Positions 23,575 to 36,680 of a stretch of 64,000 nt of DNA are shown piece by piece. A program made the translations under genes and the position numbers. The notes under the pieces are model-generated. The model was not told where the DNA came from. It made no database searches and worked only from the letters and a program-made list of their open reading frames with translations. The stretch is from Nigrospora sphaerica (lineage: Eukaryota > Ascomycota > Sordariomycetes > Amphisphaeriales > Apiosporaceae). Within the stretch, counting starts at the first letter, position 1. Every line of letters starts with the position of its first letter. The DNA lies in NCBI GenBank assembly GCA_018287875.1, contig JAGVVL010000022.1:2604001-2668000 (forward strand), given 5' to 3'.

Positions 23575-25300
23575 ATGGCAGACTTGGCTTGGTGCCGGTT
23601 CGGGTCCCGACCCCGAACGCCCGTCCCGCTGCCGTCGCCCCCTCCGTCAGAGCAGCCGAGCACCGGCCAGGCCGCCGTGCTATCTCGCCGGCCGGCAGTA
23701 TCCAGGGTTCCCAGCCGCCTGGGCCTGCACAGCCGTGTCTCCCCCACGAAGCTGCTGACCCCCGCCGCCCATACGGACATCCTGATGAAGGAGCAGGAGA
23801 AGATATGGTAAGCATTCCCGACCAACCCCCTTCTTGAGCCCTGCTCGCTCGCGCCCTGCATGTGCCTGGACGGCTGGCTGAGAAATCGCCTCCAGGCACA
23901 ACCCCTCCCTCGACCAGATGCTCCAGTCACTGCAAGTCGCCATCATGACAAATGGCACCATGCAGCCCATGCCGGTGCCGTATAACACGTACGTGCTCCA
24001 TCTCATTGAGTACATTAGCGACCATCGGGAACGCCTTGCGGCAGCGGACGCCGCCTGCGAGGAAATCAACGAGGCCCGCTCACAAGCCCGGGAAGACTTA
24101 CGCATTGTATCCGATGAGTGGCTCAGGCGGGAGACGCAGTACAAAGCCGAAATAAAGCGCCTGGAGGTACTGCTCGCCCAGAACTCGCAACAGGGGCTTG
24201 AAACGGTCACATTGGCCCGGGCCGACAGCCTAGTGGAGAGAGACCAGTCAGACGCCAGGAAGGTGAGATGGAGAGCCCGAGATAGGCGTAAGATGCTTCG
24301 GAGGGCATTGTACTGATTCGGTTTGGTGTAGTTTGTATCCCGGCTGCGGACGCTACGCGACGAGATGGCAACTCGCGAGTCATCCGAGCCTTCCGTCGCC
24401 GAGCTCGAATCTTCCGTCTTTCTCGGCCCGTCCATCATGACAGACACACGGATCATGCGGATAATGGAGCCATCACAGCCGGTGAAACAGCAGAGAGGCG
24501 CGAGCCACGAGCAGTTCCAGAAGGTGCCAATTCCCAACATCTTAGACCGGGAAATGGATCTTAGACAAAGTCAGACGATGCGACGGGCCGATGCCGCCGC
24601 CGCTGTCACCTCGACCAGGGCGGGGGGGCAAGAGGAGACGTACGGGGCGTCTGCAGAGCCCAGCCGCCCGCGGCCCTCCTCGCCGTCGAGTATTTCCGAG
24701 TCTGAGCATGGCCGGCTTGGCGCCACAGCAGCAGCTGAGCCAGCCAAGCGGACGCAGGGCATCATGGACGTGGCCGCGCCGGCCGCGCCTCTTAAGCCAA
24801 CGAGCGCACGGCGCCTCGGTGGCGCAGAGACTGGCGCGAGAGACGACGTAGACGACGACAATAAAGCCGGATCAAGACACCCGGGGGCAGGCGTTGTTGA
24901 TATGCCTCAAGTGATGGTACATTCAAATAACGCTAGCCCCCAGCCCAACAAAGCTGGAGATGGGCACTTTTCATTTGTCCCGGGCGACGATAACTTGCTG
25001 GCCACGAACAGTCAGTCAGACGGCCATTCGATATCACGAGCACGTGAGAAAGCTTCCCGTCTCCGTCATGGCGAAGACAAGAGCGCCACTGGGCGAGCCC
25101 ACCCGCCGAGCCCACAGACACCCTGCCCGCCCCCTCATGACGACCTGGCGGCTCGAGGGCAGGGTCCTCGAACGGCGTCTACAGCAGCCATATCCGTGAG
25201 AGGGGCTGAGAGTTCCGGCTGCCACGGCCACGGGCTGACTGGCAGCGCAACAACGTCGAGTCTCGATTGGCCAATCGGTCCGCAGCAGAACGGACCATGA
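23575..25300 (+). CDS. Conserved coiled-coil protein of unknown function, 522 aa
   Basis: Three exons, 23575-23807, 23896-24262 and 24332-25300, are joined by introns of 88 and 69 nt; both junctions keep frame, the first splitting a Trp codon ('EKIWHNPSLDQML'). Residues 1-75 are Pro/Ser-rich and disordered. The conserved core (about 75-210) contains 'VPYNTYVLHLIEYISDHRER', then a long charged helix likely to form a coiled coil ('RRETQYKAEIKRLEVLL'). The C-terminal 300 residues are low-complexity Ala/Ser/Pro/Gly, with a 'GHFSFVPGDDNLL' motif near 415. I recognise the core as shared among filamentous fungi but know no function. No signal peptide, membrane span or catalytic motif. The C-terminal exon could contain a missed intron. 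Confidence 0.72.
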
Positions 25301-28300
25301 ATATCCGAGCGAGCGAGGCACACAGTTCCACCAAGAGTAGAAAGGGGGTCTGAAGAACGCGCAGATCGCCGCCTGTAGGGCCGTCGCCTGGATGAGGGAG
25401 CGGAAAGAGCACAGAAACGCGTCATGAGGCTACCGCCGTGGAAACGGGAGCCCGGTACTTCTTTGGTTGCTCAGACATGCGCGACACAGCTCTGGCCGGT
25501 CACCAACAAGAGGGTTGTCGGGTGGCTATGCGGACATGGCCGTTGTAGTGCGAGCTTCGACGGGTGCCGCCATACACGGGGCAGACCCTCGTGGGGGAGA
25601 GTAGAGAGAACAGGCTGTCCGCACGCCCAAGTGTTTTGGCTGGATACATCCGTACTTGTACAGTTACATACACCGCGCCGAAAACGGCGTGGACTTTGGT
25701 GCTCGGGTCAGATAGTCCAGAGGAAGCCGTGTGTGGCTTTGCAACGGGTGAATGCATGTCTTCATGGTACGACATTGAGTGTCGGCACAGCCTTTTCGCT
25801 AGGCCTGGCGGCGGGTGGCGGAACGTTGTTCTGGATTTGATCCCTTTTGCTGTAGACCGAGGGTCCCCTTCATGGCTTCCCGGGTAGAGGTAGGTAGCTT
25901 TGGACCGGCTGAAGCCTTCACCAAGGTCCAGAGTAGGCTCTGGTTCGAGGCCTTTAGAGGTAGCAACTGAACCGAATATGGTGGTATCGGTCCGTTTCTC
26001 GGCCTGCCAAACGTAGTCTATTGGACAACTTGGCTGGCCCAACGAGCAAAGGCAAGCGGGGGGTGTGAACTGAACGAGATCAAGGTCTTGAGTTAGCCTC
26101 AAGCTACAGCGACCCCGAAACTTCGTACTATAGAAAGCATGGCAAACCGTGGAAAACATTCCATTCCCCCAATATGGGGTTGGCATACCAAGATACAAGC
26201 ATCAAATAGACCAACCCGTTAAATTCAAGGTCGGGGTGCTTCTTGTTGGACACGGGCACGTACATGACGAGGGGCTAATGGCCTGCGCTCAGGGGCGTTT
26301 CAGCTGGGCGCAGGACCGACAGGCCGGGACAGGGCAGCGTACAAGAGCACCGGCCGGGGCAGAAAAGCGAGAGCCGCCGACGTGTAGGCAGGACGCGATG
26401 GTGAAGGAGAGCGGCGCGAGGCGAGGCGAGGCACCGCGAGTCGGGATAGGGCAGACCAAGGCTGCGGATGCTGCGCGGCCAGGACCCGGGGGAGGCTTGG
26501 GAGCCCGGCGAGGTTATCGACGAAGACGCCGACGAGACGGCGCTGTCTGTACGCCGGACGTTGACGACAATCCTCACCACCCGCGCAGCAACAAGTGACG
26601 GCAGCCGGGCGCTGGTTACAGCCAGTCACGTCACCATGCACTTGCTACTGCGCGCCCAGACGGGGAAGGCAGGGCCTATCCGTTATCTGCCTATCCATCC
26701 CGAGAGTCTGCTCGTCTGATGACGGATGCCATTCCCACAATCCCCTTCCCTCCTTCCTTTTTTTTCTTACACCAAAATGTATGGGCCGACTGGTGGGTGT
26801 ATGTGCTTCTCGTCGCGCTGGCCGAACGTCTTTCCTTCTTGCCTGTGCTTCATTTCCTAGGCGTGTTTTCTCAAAGAAGCTCACGCTCGCGGACACGGCT
26901 GTAGTTGTGTGGGTGCTTGGGTGGGATGCGCGAGCCACCGTTCGCCCCCCCTTCCCTGCGCAAGCAGGCGGGTACATACGACGCAGCTACATGGCGCGCA
27001 TGTACCGTCAAATTGCTGCCAGGTCCCATGTTCGTCGGCGACCATCGGGGACCTGGTTGCATGACTACCATTGGTCGGGGCGGGAGCGGGAGACTGTTGT
27101 GATCGTCGGTGCGTGGCGCCCGTGGGACCAGGAAAGAGAAAAAAACAAACTCGGGGCGGGCACCGCATCCCTGTGCAGGTCATCCAGCCCGTTGGGAACG
27201 GGGGCAAGGGCGGGCAGGAAACGCAAGGCCTGTCCGTCCGCGCCTCTCTGCCTGGCAGCCAGGCTGCCCTGGCAGCATAGCTTGCGTTCCCATTGGGTTG
27301 GAACGCCCGTTTTAGCACCGCGGGCCATCGACCAAGGATAGATAGCCATAGTGATACACGTATCAGTGGAGCCAGCAGCTGCTTGCTCATCTCCCCGATG
27401 CAATGGGTGAACGTTCAGATGACGGGGGAGGATGGGCATGGGGCAGAGGGCCCTTTCCGTTCCATTCCGCGTACCTCCCCCTGGGCTCCCTGCTGCCCCC
27501 CCCCCCCGGTCCTCGCTTTCTCTTGGCAAGCTGGGCGCCTCAGCTTTGTCCTCTCGCAGCCGGCACAGCTGTCAGCGTCATGGTGAAACGCGCGAAACGG
27601 CAGCGCCGCAGCACGGGGTGCCCAGCGGCTTCGCAGACATTACCATAACGGCACGCCAGCCGGTCTGGGTGGGACACAGGCTGGCTGAAGGCGGGACGAT
27701 GCTGGATGCTGGCCGGGGCTGGCCGCCTACCTGGCTGCCGACAACCGGCGACGTGTAGCACATACGTAGCCAAATATGGATGGCTCAGCTCTCTCCACTG
27801 GCGGTGGACTCGACCGGTGGCCTCGTGGGCTGCTGAAAAGGGAAATCAGGACGAAACAAGGCAGGCTTCGATACGCTAGGCCGTTCGCGGGCGGGATGTG
27901 GCATCGCGCATCCTCTTTTTCTCTCCCACCATAGGCCTCCCCCTTCGCCGCCTCTCCACAGGCCAGCGAGTCGTTGGTAGTCGACGGTGAGCCGTCGTTG
28001 TCAATCTCTGGCTGGGATTAGCGCCGTGCTAGTCGTTGGCAGCGTTGAAACGGTCAGCTCGGCCATTGGATGCCGTTGCACAGGCCGGAGATGCAGAAGC
28101 CACATGCACCATCGAGTGGATCGGCTCCGACACGCAGACAGGGGAGGCGCTTGGACGGGGCTTGACGTTGGGCGACGATCCGGACTATTGATGATGCTAA
28201 CGATAATCATGGGGGAGAGAACGGGAGATGGATGATGCGAAAGCCCTGTCTGGTTCCGCCCTGGCGTGCCTGGGGCCCTGGCGCCCCCCTGGCCGACTGG

Positions 28301-31300
28301 GCTTTACCGTGCCTGGCGCGTCTGCATCCCGGCAGGCCGTCAGCTGTTAGGCCGAGACCGTTATGTCGTCGTCGCCGCCGTCGCCGCTGGCTTGGCTTGC
28401 CGTTCCACCCTGTCTCCGTCGTCCGTCGTACTCGTACAACGTACACACACTATTAGATGGGGCCCGATCGAGGGCAATCTCTGTGTGACGAGCCACCCTT
28501 GTCTCGCCCATGGCTCACTAATCATGGCCATCGGCCGGTACATGAGATAGGTCGCTCCTTCGCAGGCCCCAGATCGGACCGGGGGTGGTCAAGTACCAGG
28601 GTGCAGGTTTGGGACTGCCCCGGTCCCTCCCGCCCGCGCCGGGTCGGGAGTAATACTACATGCATACCTCGGATTCTCCACGCTGGAGGGCACGTATGTA
28701 TGTAGGCGACTACGGTTCGGCGCAGCCATGTTAACACACAGAGTGCAGTACGGGCAAGCGCAGATGGTTCTCACACACCTGGGGTTGGTCCTGAGAAGGG
28801 GGGAAGGGGGCGAGCGGACCCGATTCGGATGCTGTTTCACCAGCCCGTGCGTACCACGTCTTTTCGACACGGGCGGCAGAGAAGGCAGTAAAGAGCGCGT
28901 GCGGGCATGGATGCAGGACCGCCCGGCACCGGATCGTGTCTTGGATGGCGGTGCGGATGGGGGACGATGACGACGCCGGCGCCGACGATTCGTTGTACGT
29001 GAGGGCGGGCAGGCAGGGGGTGGTTGTTTCCGGTCAGCCGGGCATCCGGCGGTCGACCTGGCGGCGGGAGCTGGAGGCATTGCGTACTATGCGTGACGGC
29101 TGGGCCCCTGGGTCCGTATCGTATGTACATGGCATGGATTGACGAAAAGGGGGGGGGGGGTCCGCTCGGAGTTGCAGGTGGAAGTGGAGAGCGAGGAAAG
29201 GCGCGAGTACTGTTTACGCAGTAGGTCAGGTAGGTTATTATTAGTGGAACACAGGCGTACCGGCCATACGAGGAGGAGCTGAAGCGCAATCCGCGCAGCG
29301 CCTTTGCACTCCCCCGCCACGGCGAGCGCAGTTCACAACAATGACAAATACTTGGGCAATAGTCGTGACCGGTCGTCCTGATGTGCAAGCATGGATGGAT
29401 GGCTGGGCTGTGTACTTTCGTAGCGCTCATGACCGGGTACGACAAGGATGTGCTGTTCCACGGGGGCCCCTTGGCTTTTCTTCCCCTCAGCCGGTGAGGG
29501 AGAGGGATGGAGAGTGGAAGGGGAGGGGGGAAAGAGTCGTGTGAGAATACCGCCCGAGGTAGGTAAAGAGGTATGTAGAAGTGGAGGTACATGAGCTACC
29601 TGGGGTCAAATCGATTGAAAACAGCAGCAGCAGCAGCATCAGCATCAGCAGCGGCGGCAGCGGTGGTGGTGGTGGGGCGCGGGGCTCGATAGTCGCAATT
29701 GCCCTGCGACGCTGAGAGCGGCAGTGGTGCAGATTGTCGCCTTGGCTTCTTGGTCTCTTGGCTGCTACCGCTACAATTGTAGGCCCGTCACGAACGGCAT
29801 CGGCCAAGGGGGGGCGTGCAAGGCCCAAGAATCCCCCGTTGCACGCCCCAAGAGCAGACCCGGCAAGGGTGAACCCTGATGACCCTGGTCGTGATGTCGC
29901 CTGCCCGCTGATCCCCCTCGACATTGGCTGGCCCGGGGTGCGGGCTTTCGAAACCCACTGCAGGGCCGCTCCCTGTCGCGGCCGGGGTTCAATCTCCTTG
30001 GTGTGGGAGATCTGCCCGCCGCTGGGCGTCGATCAGCGACCCTCTGCGCCGGTACGGTGTACATTCCTGCTTGTCTACACATCTATCGCCCGCCTGGCCC
30101 CGCGTGGCTGGAGGGGTGGTCCGAAAACCCGCCCGTACCACGACGACGACGACGGCGACGGCGACGACGCTCACGGGCAGTCCAGGAGCCCAGAAGGCCA
30201 TGAAGACCAACAGGCGGTCGTGCAGGCAGTCGTCGACTGGGCGCCTGAGGTGGCCGCCTGGCCAGCGCGGTAGAGGGCGCTCCGAGGGACCTTGCAGGAA
30301 GAAGCGGGCGCGCAGGCGAGCAGACGGAGCCGACGGGCGCAGAGGCAAGAACAAAAAGGAAAAAGAGCCAGGACCCGGCTGTCAGCCGGCGTCGTCAGCC
30401 CATCATTGTCCGGTCGTGCCCCGCGACAGGCTGGCCGCCATGGCCATGCCCCCGGCTGCATCTGGGAGCCCTGTGCCCATCAGGGCCCGGCGCACACGAT
30501 AATTTGCAGCACTCTGCTTGCCCAGGCGTCGTGCTCGCTGTGGTCGCACCGGCAGTTTAAGTCGCTGTGTCATCACCAAGCCGTGTCGGTGCGACCCGAC
30601 CGACAACGTTCCCATCGCCCTGCGCCGGCTCCTGCGGAGCTTTGTGCTCGTCTGATTTCCCCCGTGGATAGAGGCGCATGGAGAGCGGGCACCAAGAGTG
30701 ACTGGAGCGGCTTGCCAAGATCCACGCCCCTCGCTCCGGCCCAAGCTTGAATCCGCAGGCACGGCGTCTTGTATTCGTGCTGAGGAGCAGGCAGAAGGAG
30801 ATGTATGATGGACCGGGCGGCTAATACCAAGGCCCACGAGCGTGACAATCGTACCGACACCCGCCTCTGTGCCACCTGGATTAGACATAGACATGGGCAA
30901 CGGTTGGTTCCCGGCCTTCCGGGAGCGAGACGTAGCCAGTCACCGTTAGACGTCGGCGTGCCCCCCCCCCCAAACGACGCCAACGCCAGCCAGGAAACTG
31001 CCCTGGCCTGACCAGACCGACTATTACCTGACAAAGGCCACTGAAAAGCCGTCCAAGATCGACGACAATGGATCGCGAGAGTGGAGGCCAAGAAAAGCGC
31101 TTGAGCGTGCATAACCTTCGCCGTTGGCAAGGCCCCGAAACAGACCATCGTACGCGCCAGCACACGTGCACTGCACTAACCGGCTAGAGACGCCGGTCAC
31201 GCTGGCCGAAAAGAGGGAATGAGAGGAAGTGAAGAAAGCTGGCGCCCGGAAAGCTCTTCTACCTTAGCACCAAAAGGGGGGGGGGAAGGGGGACCACGCC

Positions 31301-32038
31301 TGGGCCCATTGAGGCCTGGCCTGCCACGCCGTGTTCTTACTTTCATCCGGACTAGTCGCCGTCTGGTATTTGTTGACTCGTTTCTTGCCCTCCACAGCAC
31401 TGGGGCGGTAGCTTGTCGAGTTGAAGCCGGGTCCTCAGGCGCCCGTAAATGGCGGCCGAGATGGAACGAGTGCCCACAGGCAGGCTGGGCCCCTGCGTGG
31501 AAACAAGAAATCGACGCAGCCCATAAGCGTCCACCCGGATGCGCCCCCCATGGACAGCTAATTACGTCCATATCTGGTCATGCGTCCAAGTGAATGAATG
31601 TATTGCCTTTAGGAGGCGTCAGAAGATGGGTTTCGACTCTAACAGCTCCACAGGCCGGCGGCACCAGAGGGCACGCCCCCCCATGGCCGCCTGCCGCACG
31701 ATGGAAAGGACGGGGAAAAATATGGTGTGGGGGCGAGTGCACACTTTTGTTTTTCACGTTGCCTAGCTGGACTATGTCTGGGAGGGTAATTATTTTCATT
31801 ATTTATGTTTTCATGTATGCGTGGTCGCCAAGTACCAGAGGTGCGTCCGACTATAGGTGGGCCTGCCAGCGAGTATCCATGCGGTCCGACCGCACATGTA
31901 TCCCAGAACGCCGTGACCCGCCAGTCGGTTAATAACAATAATATAGTGAGGTCTAATGACGGGGCCTTGGCCCTACACCCCAACGCCGATGCCCCAAAAA
32001 GCAAACCCAGTATAGGGACGAGCACGCCGTGTGTCGTT
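25301..32038. other. 6.7-kb gene-free region downstream of flbD
   Basis: No frame on either strand has convincing protein character; open stretches are GC-rich artefacts full of Arg, Pro, Gly and Cys. Features are homopolymers (eleven or more G near 29150), the CAG/GGT repeat at 29622-29677 and a C run near 30960. A long non-coding RNA or distant regulatory DNA for flbD is possible but unproved. No tRNA signature was found. Confidence 0.5.
29622..29677 (+). repeat. CAG/CAT/GGT trinucleotide repeat
   Basis: An imperfect trinucleotide array: CAG units mixed with CAT, then GGT units. It is not inside a supported gene, although on the minus strand it would read as Leu, Ala or Asp/Thr homopolymers. 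Confidence 0.85.
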
Positions 32039-32938
32039 TCAGTGTAGGAGACGGTCCAGAGTCATCCTTGCGTCCTTCTCGCCGCCGCTGCTGCCCGCCC
32101 GGACAAAGGGGGGAGGCGGACAGGGCGGCACGGCGCCGACAGGGGAGCTCGGCGCTGTGAGAAGATGTGACTGGGGCCCGAGGGCGGTCTGAATAGGCGG
32201 CAGCCTGAAGCCCGGCTTGGCCGATGGTTCACCCGGCTGGGAACTCAACCCCAATTCAAAGCTCGAAGGCAGGTAGGCCGGCGGCGAGTAAGACTGAAGC
32301 TGCCGCACTGAAGGCAGCTCCACAGGTGTGCCGGGCAGGGACCGGCACTGTGGCGAGCCCGCGTGCCACGAGGCCGTATCCGAGACGAGGGACGGAGCAC
32401 CTTCGTACAGCGAATCCCCCCCGGGAGACGTCGTCGAGGGCGACGGCATATCCACGTGGTGGTGGCCCCAGGCAGCGTTTGAGTAGTACCGCGAGCCCCA
32501 CGTGGGCGACGGCAGAGGGGCGTAGTGCGAGTGCGAAGGCCCCGAAGGCATGCGTAGGGGCGCCGGCCGGGAGGGATAATGGCTGATCTCCACTGAGCTG
32601 CGGCGGCGATTGTTCCGTTTCCGGCGGTTCATGCTACCGTTCCACCAGTTCTTGACGGCGTTGTCGCTGCGGTTTGGGAGCTGGCGAGCAATCTCAGCCC
32701 AGCGCTTGCCTATCCGGTTGACCAGGTCTTCGATAACCCGACCCTCCTCTGCCGATATGGGCTCATGGTTGAGGTTTGGCTTCAGGTTCTGGTGGTAACG
32801 TTCACGGCACTGCTTGGGGGTCCTGGATGTGAGCAGGCTGGCAATCTTGACCCAGTTGAGAGCGCCCTGGGCCTCGACGAGGGCCATGAGTTGGGCGTCC
32901 TCGGCTTGGGACCACGGTCCTCTCCGTTGCCCCGACAT
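32039..32938 (-). CDS. flbD: Myb-type conidiation regulator FlbD / RCA-1
   Basis: Nuclear DNA-binding regulator; in Aspergillus FlbD is required for normal conidiophore development, and Neurospora rca-1 is the ortholog. A single exon encodes 299 aa. Two tandem SANT/Myb repeats lie at about 6-53 ('RRGPWSQAEDAQLMALVEAQ', 'PKQCRERYHQNL') and 58-108 ('ISAEEGRVIEDLVNRIGKRW', 'RSDNAVKNWWNG'), with the regularly spaced Trp residues. A basic patch 'NRRKRNNRRR' follows and may be a nuclear localisation signal. The rest is Pro/Ser-rich. The first ATG of the Myb protein, 32938, has a strong ACC context; an in-frame extension upstream reads into non-conserved sequence. The gene sits alone in about 15 kb of non-coding DNA, as is common for developmental regulators. 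Confidence 0.93.
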   Translation of the reverse strand: MSGQRRGPWSQAEDAQLMALVEAQGALNWVKIASLLTSRTPKQCRERYHQNLKPNLNHEPISAEEGRVIEDLVNRIGKRWAEIARQLPNRSDNAVKNWWNGSMNRRKRNNRRRSSVEISHYPSRPAPLRMPSGPSHSHYAPLPSPTWGSRYYSNAAWGHHHVDMPSPSTTSPGGDSLYEGAPSLVSDTASWHAGSPQCRSLPGTPVELPSVRQLQSYSPPAYLPSSFELGLSSQPGEPSAKPGFRLPPIQTALGPQSHLLTAPSSPVGAVPPCPPPPFVRAGSSGGEKDARMTLDRLLH

Positions 32939-33954
32939 GGTGGGATGTGTGAATGTGAGCGTGCAAGGATGCACGAGAAGCTGTACGGACGTGGGTGTGT
33001 AACGGCGCAAGCGCCTGCGTTGAGGTGTGGGGGTGGGTTTGTGTATGTGGGCAGTGAAGAAATAATAGGTGAGTAGTGCGGGAGCTGTAACGTGGAACGA
33101 GGAACCGTGTTCGCCTCGGGAGGTTCGTCACAGGAATCAAAGGATGGGTATTGGACGAGAGGACGTGTCCGGCCGGAAAGAGGGCGGGAGCGGAAACGAG
33201 ATATTATAGTGGACTCGACGAGGTTTTCGTTGGGGGTTGACGGGTGTCAGCGGTTTCCCGTGCTTGTCAGGCAAGCTGTCAGAAACGGGGCGGTTGATGG
33301 ATGCCCTCAGCGCCCATAAACTTCAGCGGGTTGTGGGAGGGCGGGACGACGACACGAGGCAGTTTCCCAGTGCGACGAAGGCGTATGGTGGTGAATAAAG
33401 TTCGGTCGGGGGGAGTGTGTTTATATGGTGGGCAAACAAGTTGAAGGGGTATCTCGAAAGTCAGGATTGGTATATGATTAAGGTCGTCACTCGGTGCCGT
33501 GTTGCTCGCGTGGGGAAGAAGGGACGGGGAACTCGTTGACGTGTAACAGACCAGGAGGGAAACTGGATCGCCGGATGACATAGATATATAGAAACATGCG
33601 ACTGCGAGCCGGCGGGCATGGGAAACGAGGGTGGACGGACGAGTGAGTGGTAGCAGCGCTCCTGGGGCTGAGGCGTGTGCGGGCGTGGATGGATACACGG
33701 CCAAGCAAGCTGGAGAGCAGAAGCAGAAGCCCAACCAGGTACGTACCTCTGTACCTCTTCGGCCGGCCTCACTAGCGTGGGCGTGCGAGCAGGCCGCCTG
33801 CTCTGCCTGTTGCTATGGAGCAGGTACCGCTGGTTCAGGTACATGCTGGACCCCCCCGCCCCGTACGGAGTTGAGAATAGCATTACCCGCGCTCACGCGC
33901 GAAGCCTCCAATATCCCACTAGGACAGATCTGATGAGCAGGGCTGATGATTGGC

Positions 33955-34040
33955 AAAAAAAAAAAAAAAGGCCGACACAGGGGGGGGGGGCGTGTTGAGC
34001 GCCGGGGGAGGGGGTGAGACAGGACAAGAGGGGGGGGAGG
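33955..34040 (+). repeat. Poly-A followed by G-run cluster (possible G-quadruplex)
   Basis: Fifteen A (33955-33969) are followed within 70 nt by four or more G runs of about 11, 5, 5 and 9, separated by short loops. This pattern is compatible with G-quadruplex folding on the plus strand, about 1 kb upstream of the flbD start. Confidence 0.7.
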
Positions 34041-36600
34041 AACAAGATCTACGGTACCTTTCCGGGACGTTGATCGTGACCCGCCGCGCCCCATCGCGGT
34101 CCTTTTTTTTTTGTTTATTTCTCGCCCATGAGGGCCTAGGGTGCCCACGACGCGCGACCAGGGCCAGGTGGCTGCTACGCAGGTACTAGTCACGCACCCA
34201 CGGGGCACCGCACGCAATCGAACCTCAACCATCTGGCCGGGGCCTAAGAGGCATGGGACGGAGGCAAAATGCGATGATGCATTTCAGTTTGCGGCTGCGT
34301 GGACCGGTCTTGGGGAGGCGCCGCGAATCTGCCCGCCCAGCGAGGTTTCCGTACCGGCCAACGATGCCTCTATGCGCCTGTGTGTCTGTCTTGCCTCCCA
34401 CCCAAGTGCCAAGCAGCCCCGTTCAGCTGCGCGTGCGTCACTCGACGACCTACATGGTTCAAGGCTTGAAAGTGAGGCCGTGAAGCCCCGGAGGGAGGGG
34501 GACGTCCCGCAGGTACTGGGCGAGCGGTCGCGTAAAGCTAATCTGACCGGGTGGGAGCATCGAGGACGGGAACGGCACGAGAAAGGCTGGCGGGATTGAG
34601 TGCGGATGACAGGAAGGGAGAAGGATCTCACACCATCACAGGCCATTATGAACACCCCACCACGTGCTTGCTCCGCGTGCTTTGCAAGCTCTACGTGTTT
34701 TATGAGCTCTGTAAGCTCGCTCTACATGCTTAATGTGCTCCTGGATACCTAGGTAGAGAAAGACCGGACTTCTCCTACGCCCTGGGGGAGGGGGGGTGTG
34801 GCCTTAGCGGTATTAGAAGTGAAGAGAGGGAAGAAATAGAAAAGGACAGGAAGGCCGGCCGTCCACGCCCTGGGGGAGCGGGGGGGTGGTTCCGACAACA
34901 TTGCTCTTTTCGCTGGAGGGTGTCCTTCCCCTAATGAGGGAGCTAGAGGTCTGCGTGCGAGTGGACTGGCGGGCGGTGATGCCCACGAGGGAGTTAGCGC
35001 AGGTAGGCTCGATGGCGACAGAGATTTATTTAGGTTGGAGCTGCCAACTTTCCAGGGCAGAAGATTGTCGATGACAGCTGGCGTAGGCCGAATGAGGAAG
35101 GACTAGTCGGGAGCGTCATTAACGAATGGCCAGGAGCGGGCTAGGGCGGTTCCAGGCCGACGGCAGCTGAAGCTGCTTAGTTGGATGGGGCCGTATATGC
35201 GATGGATGAGCGACGATGGGACGTTTTGGGGGGGGGGGGGGCGTTCGGCGAAGGGGCAAAACAGACAGATTGAACCTACGTGTACGTACCCTTGGCGTGA
35301 TAGGTGGCATACAGACATGTAGTCATGGAAAGCTGCACAAGTCGGGGTCGGGCCGGAGGAGCCAAATGAGATGGTGAGCGCCAGGTGATGATTTCTCGCA
35401 CGCACTCCGCCCCCCAAAGCATGGGAGCTTGTCCCCGTCCATGTCTTTTTGTTTCGGCCCCATCGAAAGGACGGGAGGCTTGGCAAGCGATCATGGTTGG
35501 ACGGCTTGGTGCTTACATGACGAAGACAACTTAAAACGAGTATGGGTTCCGAGCGCATGGCTCCATGGGACGCGGCCAGGATTAGCGGGTGTGATTGTTT
35601 CCGAGTCCCTAGATCCCCATCAGGGCTGGCTGGATGGCAAGGCCGGCAAGGCGCCCCCCTCTTCCCCCCCATGGCCCCCCCGTCCGTTTCTTTCCCACCC
35701 CCACCACCAGCTGGAGCGCGAGCTGAAGCTTCGGGAACTGAAGCTGAAGCTTGAAGCTGGGATGGAACCTGTGGCAGTGCAACCTCGAGCCCCCAGGCTT
35801 TTTTCACTCAGTACCCAACACCCCCTTCACCACAACCGCTCCTCCACAGGAAAGGTGAATAAAATATGTCTCCCGAAGAGTAGGTAGGGTGGGTACATTA
35901 GGTACCTACTTGGTGGCCCTGCGTCTGCAAGGCTCCCACCGAACTGACTGCAGCTAAGTACCCAACTAAGTACCCAGGGTACGGTAGCTGGAGGGCAGGG
36001 AGGTAAGGTAGGTTGGGAGACAAGGTTGGCCCGTGACAGATAGGGTAGGCACAGGCACATTCTACTACTGACTGCCTGCCAGGCGACACAGTTCCGTCTC
36101 GTACCGTCGAGGCATGCATGGTCGATTACTCCGAGTGCGGGCGATCGCTGCATGCATCCCCTCCTAGCCCATCCCATGGATGCCATCCATCCCATCCCCG
36201 GGAGGCCCACGCCAAGCCGCTGGGTAGCATCGGTGGCGGGATGGGCATGGGATGGGACGGCGCCGTTTGGTTCGGCGCTGTGAGACAGCTGGAAAAGATC
36301 CAGGTAGGCGGTACGGACGGGACCTACCTACAACTAGTAGGTATGTAGTGCTTCACGTACAGTGAAACGGGGGTTCCAATATTTGCCGTACATGGCTCTT
36401 TTCACAGGCCTTTTGTTTCTCTCCCACCCGCGCGGCTGAGTAAGTAAATTGGGGAGTGAGTCCATCTGCTTGGGCGCCCCGTTTCGCCAATCAATCCCCC
36501 CTTCCCCCTGCCAGGAACGGTACGTGCATTGACGGGATGGGCCTACGGAGGCATCGTCGAAGCCGGTCAAAGGCGGGATAGAGGACAGAAAAGGCTGAAG

Positions 36601-36680
36601 CCGAGGCCGAAGCGGAAAAAAGACAAGAAGAGGAGGAGGAGGAGGAGGATGATGGACAAGAGGAAGAAGAGGAAAAAGCA
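36601..36680 (+). repeat. Purine-rich AGG/AAG tract
   Basis: A nearly pure purine stretch of AGG, AAG and GAA units about 3.7 kb upstream of flbD. Confidence 0.7.

Noticed and set aside
29487..31163. Several 150-250-codon open frames in the region downstream of flbD
   Set aside because: They overlap on both strands, are rich in Arg, Pro, Cys and His, lack conserved motifs and are built over microsatellites.
34180..34225. GGTTCGATT-like B-box on the minus strand, possible tRNA
   Set aside because: The flanking bases do not form a T-arm stem, and no A-box or acceptor pairing could be found.
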